From positions 72,239,279-72,303,278 of the forward strand of contig NC_083571.1 in assembly GCF_027579695.1 (NCBI RefSeq): 64,000 nt of DNA, read 5' to 3'. This DNA is from Neoarius graeffei. Lineage: Eukaryota; Chordata; Actinopteri; Siluriformes; Ariidae. Within the stretch, counting starts at the first letter, position 1, and every line of letters starts with the position of its first letter. Of the stretch, positions 11,050 through 21,680 are shown in pieces. The notes beneath the pieces are model-generated. The model saw only the letters and a program-made list of their open reading frames with translations. It had not been told where the DNA came from and ran no database searches. Both the position numbers and the translations under genes were made by a program.

Positions 11050-14000
11050 ATATATATTAGTATAAACCTACGATAATAGCTAGCCAGCCCCAGGAACTGT
11101 CTCACCCCTTTTTTGGTCTTGAGCCTCGGGCAGGCTGCGATTGCTGCAGTCTTGTTAATTTGTGGACGCACCTGCCCATGACCCAAGTGGAACCCCAGAT
11201 ACCGTACTTCCACCCACCCAGTTGCACACTTTTTTGGGTTAGCTGTGAGGCCTGCACGCCTCAGCAACTTTAGAACGGCCCTCAGATGTTCTAGGTGCCA
11301 CGGCCAATCATGGCTGTAGATTATTATATCATCGAGATATGCAGCTGCGTAGGCAGCGTGAGTGTGGAGGACCCTGTCCATGAGCCGCTGGAACATAGCG
11401 GGCGCCCCAAATAACCCAAAAGGGAGCATGACAAATTGGTGTAATCCAAATAGTGTGGAAAAAGCCGTTTTCTCTCAGGATAGAGGAGTCAAGGGGATCT
11501 GCCAATATCCCTTTGTTAGATCCAGTGTCAAATAAAAGTGAGCCGCGCCTAAACGATCGAGCAACTCATCAATGCGGGGCATTGGGTATGCGTCAAATTT
11601 AGACACCAGTGCAGATAGACTTAATCCCCAGTAACCCATACAGCTCACGCAGTGTGCATGACATAAATGAAGTGCCTCGGTCTATCAGGATTTCTTTCGG
11701 AATCCTGACCCGGGAGATGAAGCGGAAGAGCACTTCCACATTACTGCGTGCTGAGATATTGCGGAGAGGCACTGCTTCTGGATATCGTGTTGCATAGTCC
11801 ACCAGAACTAAAATAAAGTAATATCCCCATGCTGACCGATCTAATGGCCCAACGAGATCCATCCCAATTCTTTCAAAAGGGGTCTCGATTAAAGGGAGAG
11901 GGCGTAAAGGCACTTTTGGTGTGGCCGTGGGATTTACTAACTGGCATTCACGACACGCCACACACCACTGACGGATGTCCCCATGAATCCCTGGCCAATC
12001 GAACCAGGCCGTTATTCGAGCTAGTGTTTTATCTTGCCCCAAGTGTCCAGCCATGGGATTAAAGTGAGCCGCATGGAATACGAGTTCCCTGCGGCTCTTT
12101 GGGATCAACAATTGAGTTATCTGTTCTCCAGTTTGAGTGTACTGCGTCACTCTGTACAACCTATCCTTAATAATAGAGAAATAAGGGAAGGCCAGCATCA
12201 CATTTGGCTGGAGAGTTTGACCATTGATTACTCTCACTTGGACAAACGCATGCCACAGAGTCTCATCTTGTGACTGCTCTAACGGGAAATCCCCAAGGGA
12301 ATCCCTGAGAGAGGGAGGAGGGGAGGGGTGCTCCTCACTCCTCGCATTGCTCTGACACGGTGCTGACGTAGATGGCTCTGTGACAGCTTCCCCGGTCAAT
12401 GCCACACCGGGAGCTTCCCATGACATATTTATGCAGGACCCACCTCTCATTATGTGTTCCATCAATTCTTTAAACCCTGGCCAATCAGTTCCCAAAATTA
12501 ACGAGTGGGTGACACGAGGGTTAACTGCCGCCTTAAATCTATGCATTTGGCCCTGGAATAGAATATGGACGGACACTAGGGGATAATTGTGAACATCCCT
12601 ATGCACAAACAACACCTTCACTGCCCAATGCCTCACCTTGCACCAGGTGTTGGTGAACTGAGGTCTGGTTACAACCGGAATCCACCAATGCGTGATATAT
12701 ATCCCCTTGAACACTTACTGGTATGCAATATGCTCCGGCCCGATCGGGGGTGGTCTCTGGCGTGTTGGGGATCTGGATCACAGCTCCCACCTCCCTGGTG
12801 GAGCTCCAACTCTGGAGATGCTCGGACTCCCCGCAGCGCCAGCACACCGGCCCAGGCTTTCCCTCTGCACCAGCGTTATGGGAGTCACTCACCTGTGGAG
12901 GAGACAACACAGACACAGAAGAGGGAGATGGGAGGACACCACGGGTGCGATGGGCCAGCTGGGGAGGAGACAGCCGTCGCCTCCATGGTAGGGGAATGGG
13001 GTGGGGAGGGGAAAGAGAGACAGGGGGGAGAAGAGAGAGCAAGAGGAGAAGCGAAGAGAGATGCCTCATCTTCCTGCCATCGGAGCCACCTCCAGATGGT
13101 CCTCCGCTAGCTCGATGGCTCGTTCTAGTGACGCCGGGCGATGACACTAGACCCATTCCGCTGTTCCTTCCGGAAGTCGAGAGATAAACTGTTCCAGTGC
13201 CACCAGATCGATAATCTCGTCGGCATCACGATCTTCCACCCTCAGCCACCACTGGCAGGTGTCCCGGAGTTGCTGGCTGAATGCAAACAGCCGGCCGACC
13301 TCCTCTAATGCCAGGATCCGGAAGCGCTGGTGATGTTGTCCCGGGGAAGTGGCCGACCTGCTGCAGGATGGCTTTCTTCGGGTCAGCATACACCAGTCAG
13401 CTGTCAGCAGGGAGCTGCTGCACTGCGAGCTGCACCTTGCCAGTCAGGAGCGGGAGGAGGCACGCCGCACGCTGCTCCAGCAGCCACCCCCACGCCTCAG
13501 CTGCTTGTTCGAAGAGGGCGAGGAACGCTTCCGGATCGTCCTGCGGGCCCATCTTCGTGAGGGTGCTGGCTGCGGCGATGGTTGATGCCCCTGCTGACAC
13601 GAGCAGATGCCGGAACACCTGGAAATCTTCCTGCTGGGCTGGCATCAAGGCTTCAAAGCGTTGCTCTTTTTCCTTTCGGAGGGTGGTCAGTGCTTGATGC
13701 TTTTTGTGCTGGGTGGTAGCGAGGGCAAGGATGAGCTCTTCGAATGGGGAGGACTCCATGGGGTGGTTCCCTTCTGTGCGTCCTGGGTTTCAGCATCACT
13801 GTAACAGTTCCTGATGTGGGTGGAGCACAGAAGCATGGCAGGCGAGAGTTGATGTTCACATACACACTTTTTATTGTCCTCATTTTGGCTTTTCAGCTTA
13901 TTGCTTTCCAGCTTGCTGCATTCATTCATTCATTCATTCAGTCACACACATGCGTTGGGGTTGGGGAGCTGCTCTTCTCTGCTCTCCCCCTCCTTTTATG

Positions 14001-14135
14001 CTCGATCCCTGCAACAAACAAACAAACACAACCACACACATTAATGGACACCAGGTGTAATGACTTAGCCACTTACCTTCCCCGACCCCGCCCTCCATTC
14101 ATAAACTGCCACTTGGCCACGCCCCCATTGCCACA
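11050..14135 (-). mobile_element. Gmr1-like Ty3/gypsy LTR fossil, older copy
   Basis: Minus-strand parts in element order are an LTR (13800-14135), a degraded primer site beside it, gag (about 13760-13150), a zinc knuckle (about 12830), an aspartic protease with DSG (about 12690), integrase (about 12070-11650) and part of the reverse transcriptase (about 11580-11060, with YLDDIIIYS). Integrase lies before reverse transcriptase, as in the younger copy at 15669-20577. Only one LTR is present and the far end is missing, so the element is incomplete and clearly broken, with many breaks. Its divergence from the younger copy suggests it is much older. Confidence 0.9.
13800..14135 (-). repeat. LTR of the older Gmr1-like copy
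   Basis: A 336-bp LTR starting TGTAACAG and ending TTGCCACA, matching the ends of the 303-bp LTRs at 15669 and 20275. It contains an (ATTC)n run and ends 8 bp before the neighbouring Tc1 element. Confidence 0.85.
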
Positions 14136-14516
14136 ACTTGCTACAACCCTGATTTCAAAAAAGTTGGGACAAAGTACAAATTGTAAATAAAAACGGAATG
14201 CAATGTTGTGGAAGTTTCAAAATTCCATATTTTATTCAGAATAGAACATAGATGACATTTCAAATGTTTAAACTGAGAAAATGTATCATTTAAAGAGAAA
14301 AATTAGGTGATTTTAAATTTCATGACAACAACACATCTCAAAAAAGTTGGGACAAGGCCATGTTTACCACTGTGGGACATCCCCTTTTCTCTTTACAACA
14401 GTCTGTAAACGTCTGGGGATTGAGGAGACAAGTTGCTCAAGTTTAGGGATAGGAATGTTAACCCATTCTTGTCTAATGTAGGATTCTAGTTGCTCAACTG
14501 TCTTAGGTCTTTTTTG

Positions 14517-15293
14517 TCATGTCTTCTGTTTTATGATGCGCCAAATGTTTTCTATGGGTGAAAGATCTGGACTGCAGGCTGGCCAGTTCAGTACCCGGAC
14601 CCTTCTTCTATGCAGCCATGATGCTGTAATTGATGCAGTATGTGGGTTGGCATTGTCATGTTGGAAAATGCAAGGTCTTCCCTGAAAGAGATGTCGTCTG
14701 GATGGGAGCATATGTTGCTCTCGAACCTGGATATACCTTTCAGCATTGATGGTGTCTTTCCAGATGTGTAAGCTGCCCATGCCACACGCACCAATGCAAC
14801 CCCATACCATCAGAGATGCAGTCTTCTGAACTGAGAGCTGATAACAACTTGGGTCATCCTTCTCCTCTTTTGTCCAAATGACACAGCGTCCCTGATTTCC
14901 ATAAAGAACTTCAAATTTTGATTCGTCTGACCACAGAACAGTTTTCCACTTTGCCACAGTCCATTTTAAATGAGCCTTGGCCCAGAGAAGATGTCTGCAC
15001 TTCTGGATCATGTTTAGATACGGCTTCTTCTTTGAACTATAGAGTTTTAGCTGGCAACGGTGGATGGCACGGTGAATTGTGTTCACAGATAATGTTCTCT
15101 GGAAATATTCCTGAGCCCATTTTGTGATTTCCAATACAGAAGCATGCCTGTATGTGATGCAGTGCCGTCTAAGGGCCCGAAGATCACGGGCACCCACCAT
15201 GGTTTTCCGGCCTTGACCCCTACGCACAGAGATTCTTCCAGATTCTCTGAATCTTTTGATGATATTATGCACTGTAGATGATGATATGTTCAA
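14517..15293 (-). pseudogene. Tc1 transposase, inactivated (family 2)
   Basis: Reads [20 protein letters not shown] (second helix-turn-helix) through the DDE domain, with the first Asp in [10 protein letters not shown], the second in FQHDNANPHT and the Glu in [10 protein letters not shown]. It ends at a premature stop after IIKQKT, about 50 residues short of the sister protein at 29906-30928. Upstream, the Arg codon before QC has become a TGA stop, so the first helix-turn-helix lies outside this frame. Confidence 0.9.
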
Positions 15294-15668
15294 AGTTTTT
15301 GCAATTTTACACTGTCAAACTCCTTTCTGGTATTGTGCCACTATTTGTCGGCGCAGAATTAGGGGGATTGGTGATCCTCTTCCCATCTTTACTTCTGAGA
15401 GCCGCTGCCACTCCAAGATGCTCTTTTTATACCCAGTCATGTTAATGACCTATTGCCAGTTGACCTAATGAGTTGCAATTTGGTCCTCCAGCTGTTCCTT
15501 TTTTGTACTTTTAACTTTTCCAGCCTCTTATTGCCCCTGTCCAAACTTTTTTGAGATGTGTTGCTGTCATGAAATTTCAAATGAGCCAATATTTGGCATG
15601 AAATTTCAAAATGTCTCACTTTCGACATTTGATATGTTGTCTATGTTCTACTGTGAATACAATATCAG

Positions 15669-15971
15669 TGTAACAGTCCGTGTAGGTGGGTGGAGCACAG
15701 AAGGACGGCAGGACAGAACTGTTTAACAAAACTCTCTTTTATTTTGCACTTTTCAGATGCAAACACACACTCAGACACACGCACACACATCAGCCGTCTG
15801 GTTGTGGAGAGAGTCCCTCTGCTCTCACTCTCTCTCCTTAAGAAGGGCGCAGTCACTGGGAAGACACACCAACACATCAATTAACAACAGGTGTAGTGAT
15901 TCTGCCAGTTAACTTCCCTGACTCCGCCCTCCTGTCACAGACCGATGCTAGACCACGCCCCCGCTACCACA
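15669..15971 (-). repeat. 3' LTR of the young Gmr1-like element
   Basis: A 303-bp LTR, TGTAACAG to GCTACCACA in window orientation. A purine-rich tract (GCAGTGGGGG on the minus strand) lies directly inside it at about 15972-15984, the expected place for the polypurine tract. Confidence 0.95.
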
Positions 15972-18900
15972 TACCCCCACTGCCCGACTCAGGCTGGGCA
16001 GCCGGCCGGCCTGCAGCCGACTCCCCCCCCCTTGACGGGAGAGGAAGTCTGCCACGACCATCTGCGCCCCTGGCCTATGGATCACCTTGAAGTTAAAGGG
16101 TTGGAGTGCCAGATACCAACGGGTGATCCGCGCATTGTCATCCTTCATGTGGTGGAGCCACTGGAGGGGCGCGTGGTCCGAACAGAGGGTGAAAGGGCGT
16201 CCCAGCAGGTAGTACCGGAGGGCGAGGACTGCCCACTTGATCGCCAGGCACTCCTTCTCGATGGTACTGTAGCGCCCCTTACGCACCGACAGCTTGCGGC
16301 TAATGTACAATACGGGGCGATCCTCCCCCTCCACCTGCTGGGACAAAACGGCCCCCAGCCCTCTGTCCGACGCATCCGTCTGCAACATAAAGGGGAGAGA
16401 AAAGTCAGGGGAGTGTAAAAGTGGCCCCCCACACAATGCAGCCTTAACCTTAGAAAAAGCCCGCTGGCATTGCTCCATCCACTGGACCGGATCTGGTGCC
16501 CCCTTTTTAGTCAGATCAGTCAGCGGGCTGGTGACGTCCGAATAATTAGGTATAAACCTATGATAATAGCCAGCCAGCCCCAGGAACTGTCTCACCCCCT
16601 TTTTGGTCTTGGGCCTCGGGCAGGCCGCAATCGCTGCAGTCTTGTTAATTTGGGGACGCACCTGCCCGTTGCCCAAGTGGAAGCCCAGATACCGTACTTC
16701 TACCTGCCCAATCACACACTTCTTCGGGTTGGCCGTGAGACCCGCCCACCTCAGCGACCTAAGGACGGCCCTCAGGTGTTGTAGGTGCCGCGGCCAGTCA
16801 TTACTATAAATAATGATATCGTCTAAGTACGCGGCCGCATAGGTGGCGTGGGGGCGGAGGACCCTGTCCATCAGCTGCTGAAACATAGCAGGCACCCCAA
16901 ACAGCCCAAAAGGAAGTGTGTGACGAATTGGTGTAAGCCGAAGGGTGTGGAAAAGGCCGTTTTTTTCCCGGGATAATGGAGTCAAGGGGATCTGCCAATA
17001 ACCCTTTGTTAAATCCAGTGTCGAGTAAAAACGAGCCGTGCCTAGCCGATCGAGCAACTCATCAATACGAGGCATTGGGTACGCATCGAATTTAGACACC
17101 GCGTTGACTTTTCTATAGTCCACACAGAACCGGACCGACCCGTCGGCCTTGGGTACCAAGACCACCCGGCTGCTCCAGTCACTGTGGGACTCCTCGACAA
17201 TGCCCATTTCGAGCATGGCCTCAGGTTCTTCCCGAACCACCTTTTTCTTGTGTTCGGGTAACCTGTAAGGGCGGCTACGCACTACCACCCCCGGGGGCAT
17301 CTCAATGTGGTGCTCTATGAGGTTAGTGCAGCCGGGCAGGGGTGAGAACACGTCCGAAAACTCGGTCTGCAACTGGGCAACCTCCGCGAGTTGGGTCGGG
17401 GAGAGGTGGTCTCCACAGGGGACCGGAGAGGGACGTGATGCTAATGTTCCTTTTTGAACCTCCGGCCCCAGCTCCGCCTTCTCTGGAACCACCGACACCA
17501 ACGCCACGGGGACCTCCTCGTTCCAGAGTTTGAGTAGGTTGAGGTGGTAAATCTGTAGCGCCCCACCCCTGTCTGTTCGCTTCACCTCATAGTCGATGTC
17601 CCCGACTCGCCGTGTGACCTCAAAGGGTCCTTGCCACTTGGCGACTAATTTAGAGCTCGATGTGGGCAACAGTATGAGTACTTTCTCTCCCGGTGCAAAT
17701 TCTCTAAGGCGCGTACCCTTGTCGTACAGGCGGGTTTGCCGTTCTTGGGCCTACCGCAAATTCTCCTGGGTTAGCTGTGTGAGTGTGTGGAGTTTTGCGC
17801 GCAGGTCAATAACGTATTGAATTTCATTTTTTCTTGGTGAAGGTCCCTCCTCCCAATTTTCTCGCAGCACGTCTAAAATGCCGCGCGGCTTATGCCCATA
17901 TAATAATTAAAACTGGGAGAACCCCGTGGAGGCTTGGGGGACCTCTCGCACTGCAAAGAGCAAGGGTTCGAGCCATTTATCCCAGTTACGCTCGTCCTCA
18001 CTTACAAATTTCTTAATTATGTTTTTAAGGGTGCGATTAAACCGTTCCACTAAGCCATCCGTTTGTGGGTGATAAACGCTGGTGCGGATCGGCTTAATAC
18101 CGAATAAACCATACAGTTCATTCAGTGTTCATGACATAAACGAGGTGCCTTGATCAGTCAGAATCTCTTTCGGGATTCCAACTCGGGAGATGATGCGGAA
18201 GAGCGCCTCCGCAATACTGCATGCTGAGATATTGCGAAGAGGCACTGCTTCTGGGTATCGCATTGCATAGTCCACCAGAACTAATATAAAGCGGTACCCT
18301 CGTGCTGACCGATCTAATGGCCCGACGAGATCCATCCCAATTCTTTCAAACGGGGTCTCAATTAATGGTAGAGGGTGCAAAGGCGCTTTTGGAATGGCTG
18401 CTGGATTTACTAACTGGCATTCGCGGCATGCCGTACACCACCTACGGACATCGCCGCGAATCCCCGGCCAATAGAATCGGGCCATTATTCGGGCTAGTGT
18501 TTTATCCTGCCCTAAGTGTCCAGCCATGGGATTAAAGTGAGCCGCCTGGAATACCAATTCCCGGCGGCTCTTCGGAATTAAAAGCTGCGTGACTCGCTTT
18601 TTCGTTTGAGTGTCCTGCGTCACTCGGTATAATCTATCCTTCATAATCGCGAAGAAGGGGAAGGGCGGGGTGGCATTCGGCTGGAGCGTTTGACCATCGA
18701 TTACTCTCACTTGGTCAAAAGCATGCCGCAGAGTCTCGTCTCGCGATTGCTCTAATGGGAAATCCGCGAGGGATTCCCCAATAGAGAGAGGAGGAGCCGG
18801 CAGCTCCTCACTCTGGCGCGGAGATGACGTAGACGGCTCTGTGACAGCTGCTCCCGCCAAAGCGACACCGGGACCTCCCCCTGTCAAATGGCAGGACCCA

Positions 18901-20253
18901 CTCTTGACTAAGTGTGTCATTAAACCCCGAAATCCCGGCCAATCAGTCCCCAAAATTAAAGAGTGGGTAAGGCGAGGATTAACCGCCGCCTTCACTATAA
19001 ATTTTTCCCCTCTGAAAATAATGTGGACCGACACTAAAGGGTAGCGGTGAACATCCCCGTGCACACGCAACACCTTCACCAATTGTGCTCCCCCCAATGC
19101 CTCGTTTTGCACCAGGTTTTGGTGGATTGAGGTCTGATTACAGCCAGAATCCACCAACGCCTGATATGTAGCCCCTTGGATACTCACCGGTATGTGATAC
19201 GCTCCGGCCCGATCGAGGGCGGCTCCTGGCGCGTTGGGGATCCGAACCACCGCTCCCACCTCCATTATCGAGCACTGCTGTTGGAGGTGGCCCGGTTTCC
19301 TGCAGCGCCAGCAAACCGGCCCGGGCTTCCTCTCTGCACTAGTGCTCTGGGGCTCACTCACCTGAGGGGGGGGAGAGACAGACACAGAAGGGAGACACGG
19401 AAGGGCACCGCGGGTGCAGCGGGCCGGCTGAGGTGGTGCCGGCCCCCGTCTCCGCGGTGGGGGAATGGGGCGAGGAGAAGACACAGGAGGAGGAGAGAGA
19501 GAGAGGAGAGAAGAGAAGAGGTCGTCTGCTGTCCTGCCATCGGGACAGCTGCCAGATGATCCTCCGCCAGCTCGATTGCCTGATCCAGTGACGCCGGGCG
19601 GTGGCACTGGACCCACTCTGCGGTTCCCGCTGGTAGACGCACGATGAACTGCTCCAGTACCACCTGGTCGATGAGTACCTCGGAGTCGCAGCTGTCAGCC
19701 CTCAACCACTGCCAGCAGGCGTCCCGGAGTTGCTGGCCAAACGCGAACGGCCGGCCGACTTCCTCCAAGCACAGAGCACGGAAACGCTGATGTTGTTGCT
19801 CCGGGGTGCGTCCCACCCGCTGGAGGACGGCCCGGCGAAGGTCCGCTTAGGCCAGCCGGCGGTCGGTGGGGAGCTGTAGCGCGGCCAGCTGCGCCTCTCC
19901 CGTTAGCAGGGGGAGGAGGCGCGCCGCGCGCTGTTCCACCGGCCACCCCGAGGTCTCTGCTACCTGCTCAAAGAGTGTGATGAATGCCTCGGGGTCATCC
20001 TGCGGGCCCATCTTCGTGAGGGTGAGGGTGGAAGGGCCCGCGGCGGTGCAGTTGGTGGACCCCGCCGACGCGAGGAGGTGCCGGAACGCCCGACGATCTT
20101 CCTGTTGTGCCAGCACCAGGGCCTCGAACCGTTGTTCTTGCTCCTTCCGGAGGGCGAGCAGCGCCTGGTGCTGGCTCTGTTGGGCCGTGGCGAGGGCGTG
20201 GATCAGGTCGGCAAAGGTGGAGGACTCCATGGAGCTGTTGTCTTCTGTGCTCG

Positions 20254-20273
20254 GATCCCGGGTTTCGGCACCA
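20254..20273 (-). promoter_or_regulatory. Primer-binding site complementary to tRNA-Phe
   Basis: In element orientation the site reads TGGTGCCGAAACCCGGGATC, one base after the LTR. This is the exact complement of the 3' end of vertebrate tRNA-Phe (GATCCCGGGTTTCGGCA plus CCA) over 20 bases, from knowledge of that tRNA. The older copy keeps a decayed version at about 13780-13798. Confidence 0.85.
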
Positions 20274-20274
20274 C

Positions 20275-20577
20275 TGTAACAGTCCATGTAGGTGGGTGGA
20301 GCACAGAAGGATGGCAGGACAGAACTGTTTAACAAAACTCTCTTTTATTTTGCACTTTTCAGATGCAAACACACACTCAGACACACGCACACACATCAGC
20401 CGTCTGGTTGTGGAGAGAGTCCCTCTGCTCTCACTCTCTCTCCTTAAGAAGGGCGCGGTCACTGGGAAGACACACCAACACATCAATTAACAACAGGTGT
20501 AGTGATTCTGCCACTTAACTTCCCTGACTCCGCCCTCCTGTCACAGACCGATGCTAGACCATGCCCCCGCTGCCACA
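20275..20577 (-). repeat. 5' LTR of the young Gmr1-like element
   Basis: A 303-bp LTR with about 2 percent difference from its partner. In element orientation it carries a poly(A) signal AATAAA near its end and is followed by the primer site. Confidence 0.95.
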
Positions 20578-20664
20578 ATCAGTTTTTGAGATTTGTAAAT
20601 GATTGCATTCCATTTTTATTTACAATTTGTACTTTGTCCCAACTTTTTTGGAATCGGGGTTGTA

Positions 20665-21014
20665 GTAAGAAGTTATCTATGGAGCAAAGTTTGTGTTTGT
20701 GTTCGTCTCAGAACTGTTTCTCAGCTCATGCATTGTTTATTATTTATGATTGAGCTGAAACCACACCCTCTGAATAACCATTTGCAATATTTGGAGTTGA
20801 ACTTTGACACTTAAAAGGCCAGATCTTGTAGGCTTTACGTTGTGTGTACAATAATGTACTCTACATAATAATTTAACAGCCTGCTGTATTGTAGCTTCAC
20901 CCCTGAATTTAATCTGTCATTTGCCTTGATTTAGAAATATTACACATCCAAAGTGACAGATAACAAAACACCTTACATACATCGCGTTTAATCTCTTCCT
21001 TTCTTCTTCAGTCA
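20665..21014 (+). other. Upstream region of the TRIM gene
   Basis: AT-rich, no repeat recognised. A pyrimidine-rich stretch ending TTCTTCTTCAG at 21012 looks like a 3' splice site just before the first start codon. The true promoter and a non-coding first exon are therefore probably further upstream; I could not locate them. Confidence 0.4.
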
Positions 21015-21680
21015 ATGTCTATCCATACAATGTCTGTTCCCGTGGACTTTCTGTCTGAAGAGCAGTTCTCCTGCTCCATTTGCCTGGAGGTCTTCACCAA
21101 CCCTGTATCTACACCATGTGGCCACAGCTTCTGCCTCTCCTGCATCACATCGTACTGGGACACTCGGGGCAAGGCATGCCTCTGTCCACTGTGCAAGGAG
21201 AGCTTCCGCAAGCGTCCAGAGCTCCACATCAACCACACTCTTAAGGAGATCACAGAGCAATTCAAGCACATGGCTGAGACATCTGGAAGACCTGGGACCT
21301 CCACAGCTTCCCAAGATGCAAGCTCTCAGTCTCCTCGCATCTTGGATAGAAAGATCAGCGGGTCATCTCGGCCTGGAGAGCTGCCTGGAGGATTGCTGAT
21401 GGAAATGAAAAACAGGTTCCAAAGGACATCCTCTAGTGGGAATTTGTTGGAAGTGTCGTATCCATCTTCACCAGTGCCTTCGTATGAAGCCAGCAGGAGA
21501 AGGTTCAGTGCCAGCGGGTTCAGTTCAGTGAGCTCAACCGGACCACAGTGTAGCAAGCATGGACTTAGCCTGGATATGTTCTGCAGGAATGACCAGATGT
21601 TTGTGTGTTCAAAGTGTGCTGAAGAGGATCATCATGGTCATGCTGTGGTGTTGGCTCGGCAAGAGATGAACATTAAGAAG
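21015..21680 (+). CDS. TRIM exon 1: RING, linker and B-box
   Basis: Encodes residues 1-222. The C3HC4 RING ligands are C20, C23, C35, H37, C40, C43, C57 and C60 (CSIC, CGHSFC, CPLC). The B-box begins at C179 (CSKH, FVCSKC, DHHGH). Between them lies a Ser/Arg/Pro-rich linker with [12 protein letters not shown] and [13 protein letters not shown]. The donor site is AAG|GTGAGT at 21681. A Tc1 element begins only 11 bases into the intron. Confidence 0.95.

Larger units (their letters stand above)
15669..20577 (-). mobile_element. Gmr1-like Ty3/gypsy LTR element, young copy
   Basis: A 4909-bp element with two 303-bp LTRs, a 5-bp target duplication ATCAG (15664-15668 and 20578-20582) and TG...CA ends. 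Parts in element order on the minus strand are gag (about 20230-19360), zinc knuckle CWRCRKPGHLQQQC (about 19310), aspartic protease with ALVDSGCNQTS (about 19160), integrase with HHCC motif and catalytic core (about 18550-18129), the GPF module (about 17640), reverse transcriptase with YLDDIIIYS (about 17250-16560) and RNase H with TDASDRGLGAV (about 16390-16050). Integrase before reverse transcriptase is the copia-like order known for the Gmr1 group of Ty3/gypsy. It looks nearly complete but is broken, with a handful of breaks. The LTRs differ at about 6 of 303 positions, so the insertion is recent. Confidence 0.95.
14144..20662 (-). mobile_element. Tc1-like transposon, family 2, split by an LTR element
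   Basis: TA-flanked (14142-14143 and 20663-20664), with ends CAACCCTGATTTC and GGAATCGGGGTTG. Removing the LTR element (15669-20577) and one copy of its 5-bp target duplication leaves 1605 bp, the same length as the uninterrupted minus-strand sister at 26307-27911. The transposase lies in 14517-15400 on the minus strand, to the left of the insertion. Confidence 0.95.
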
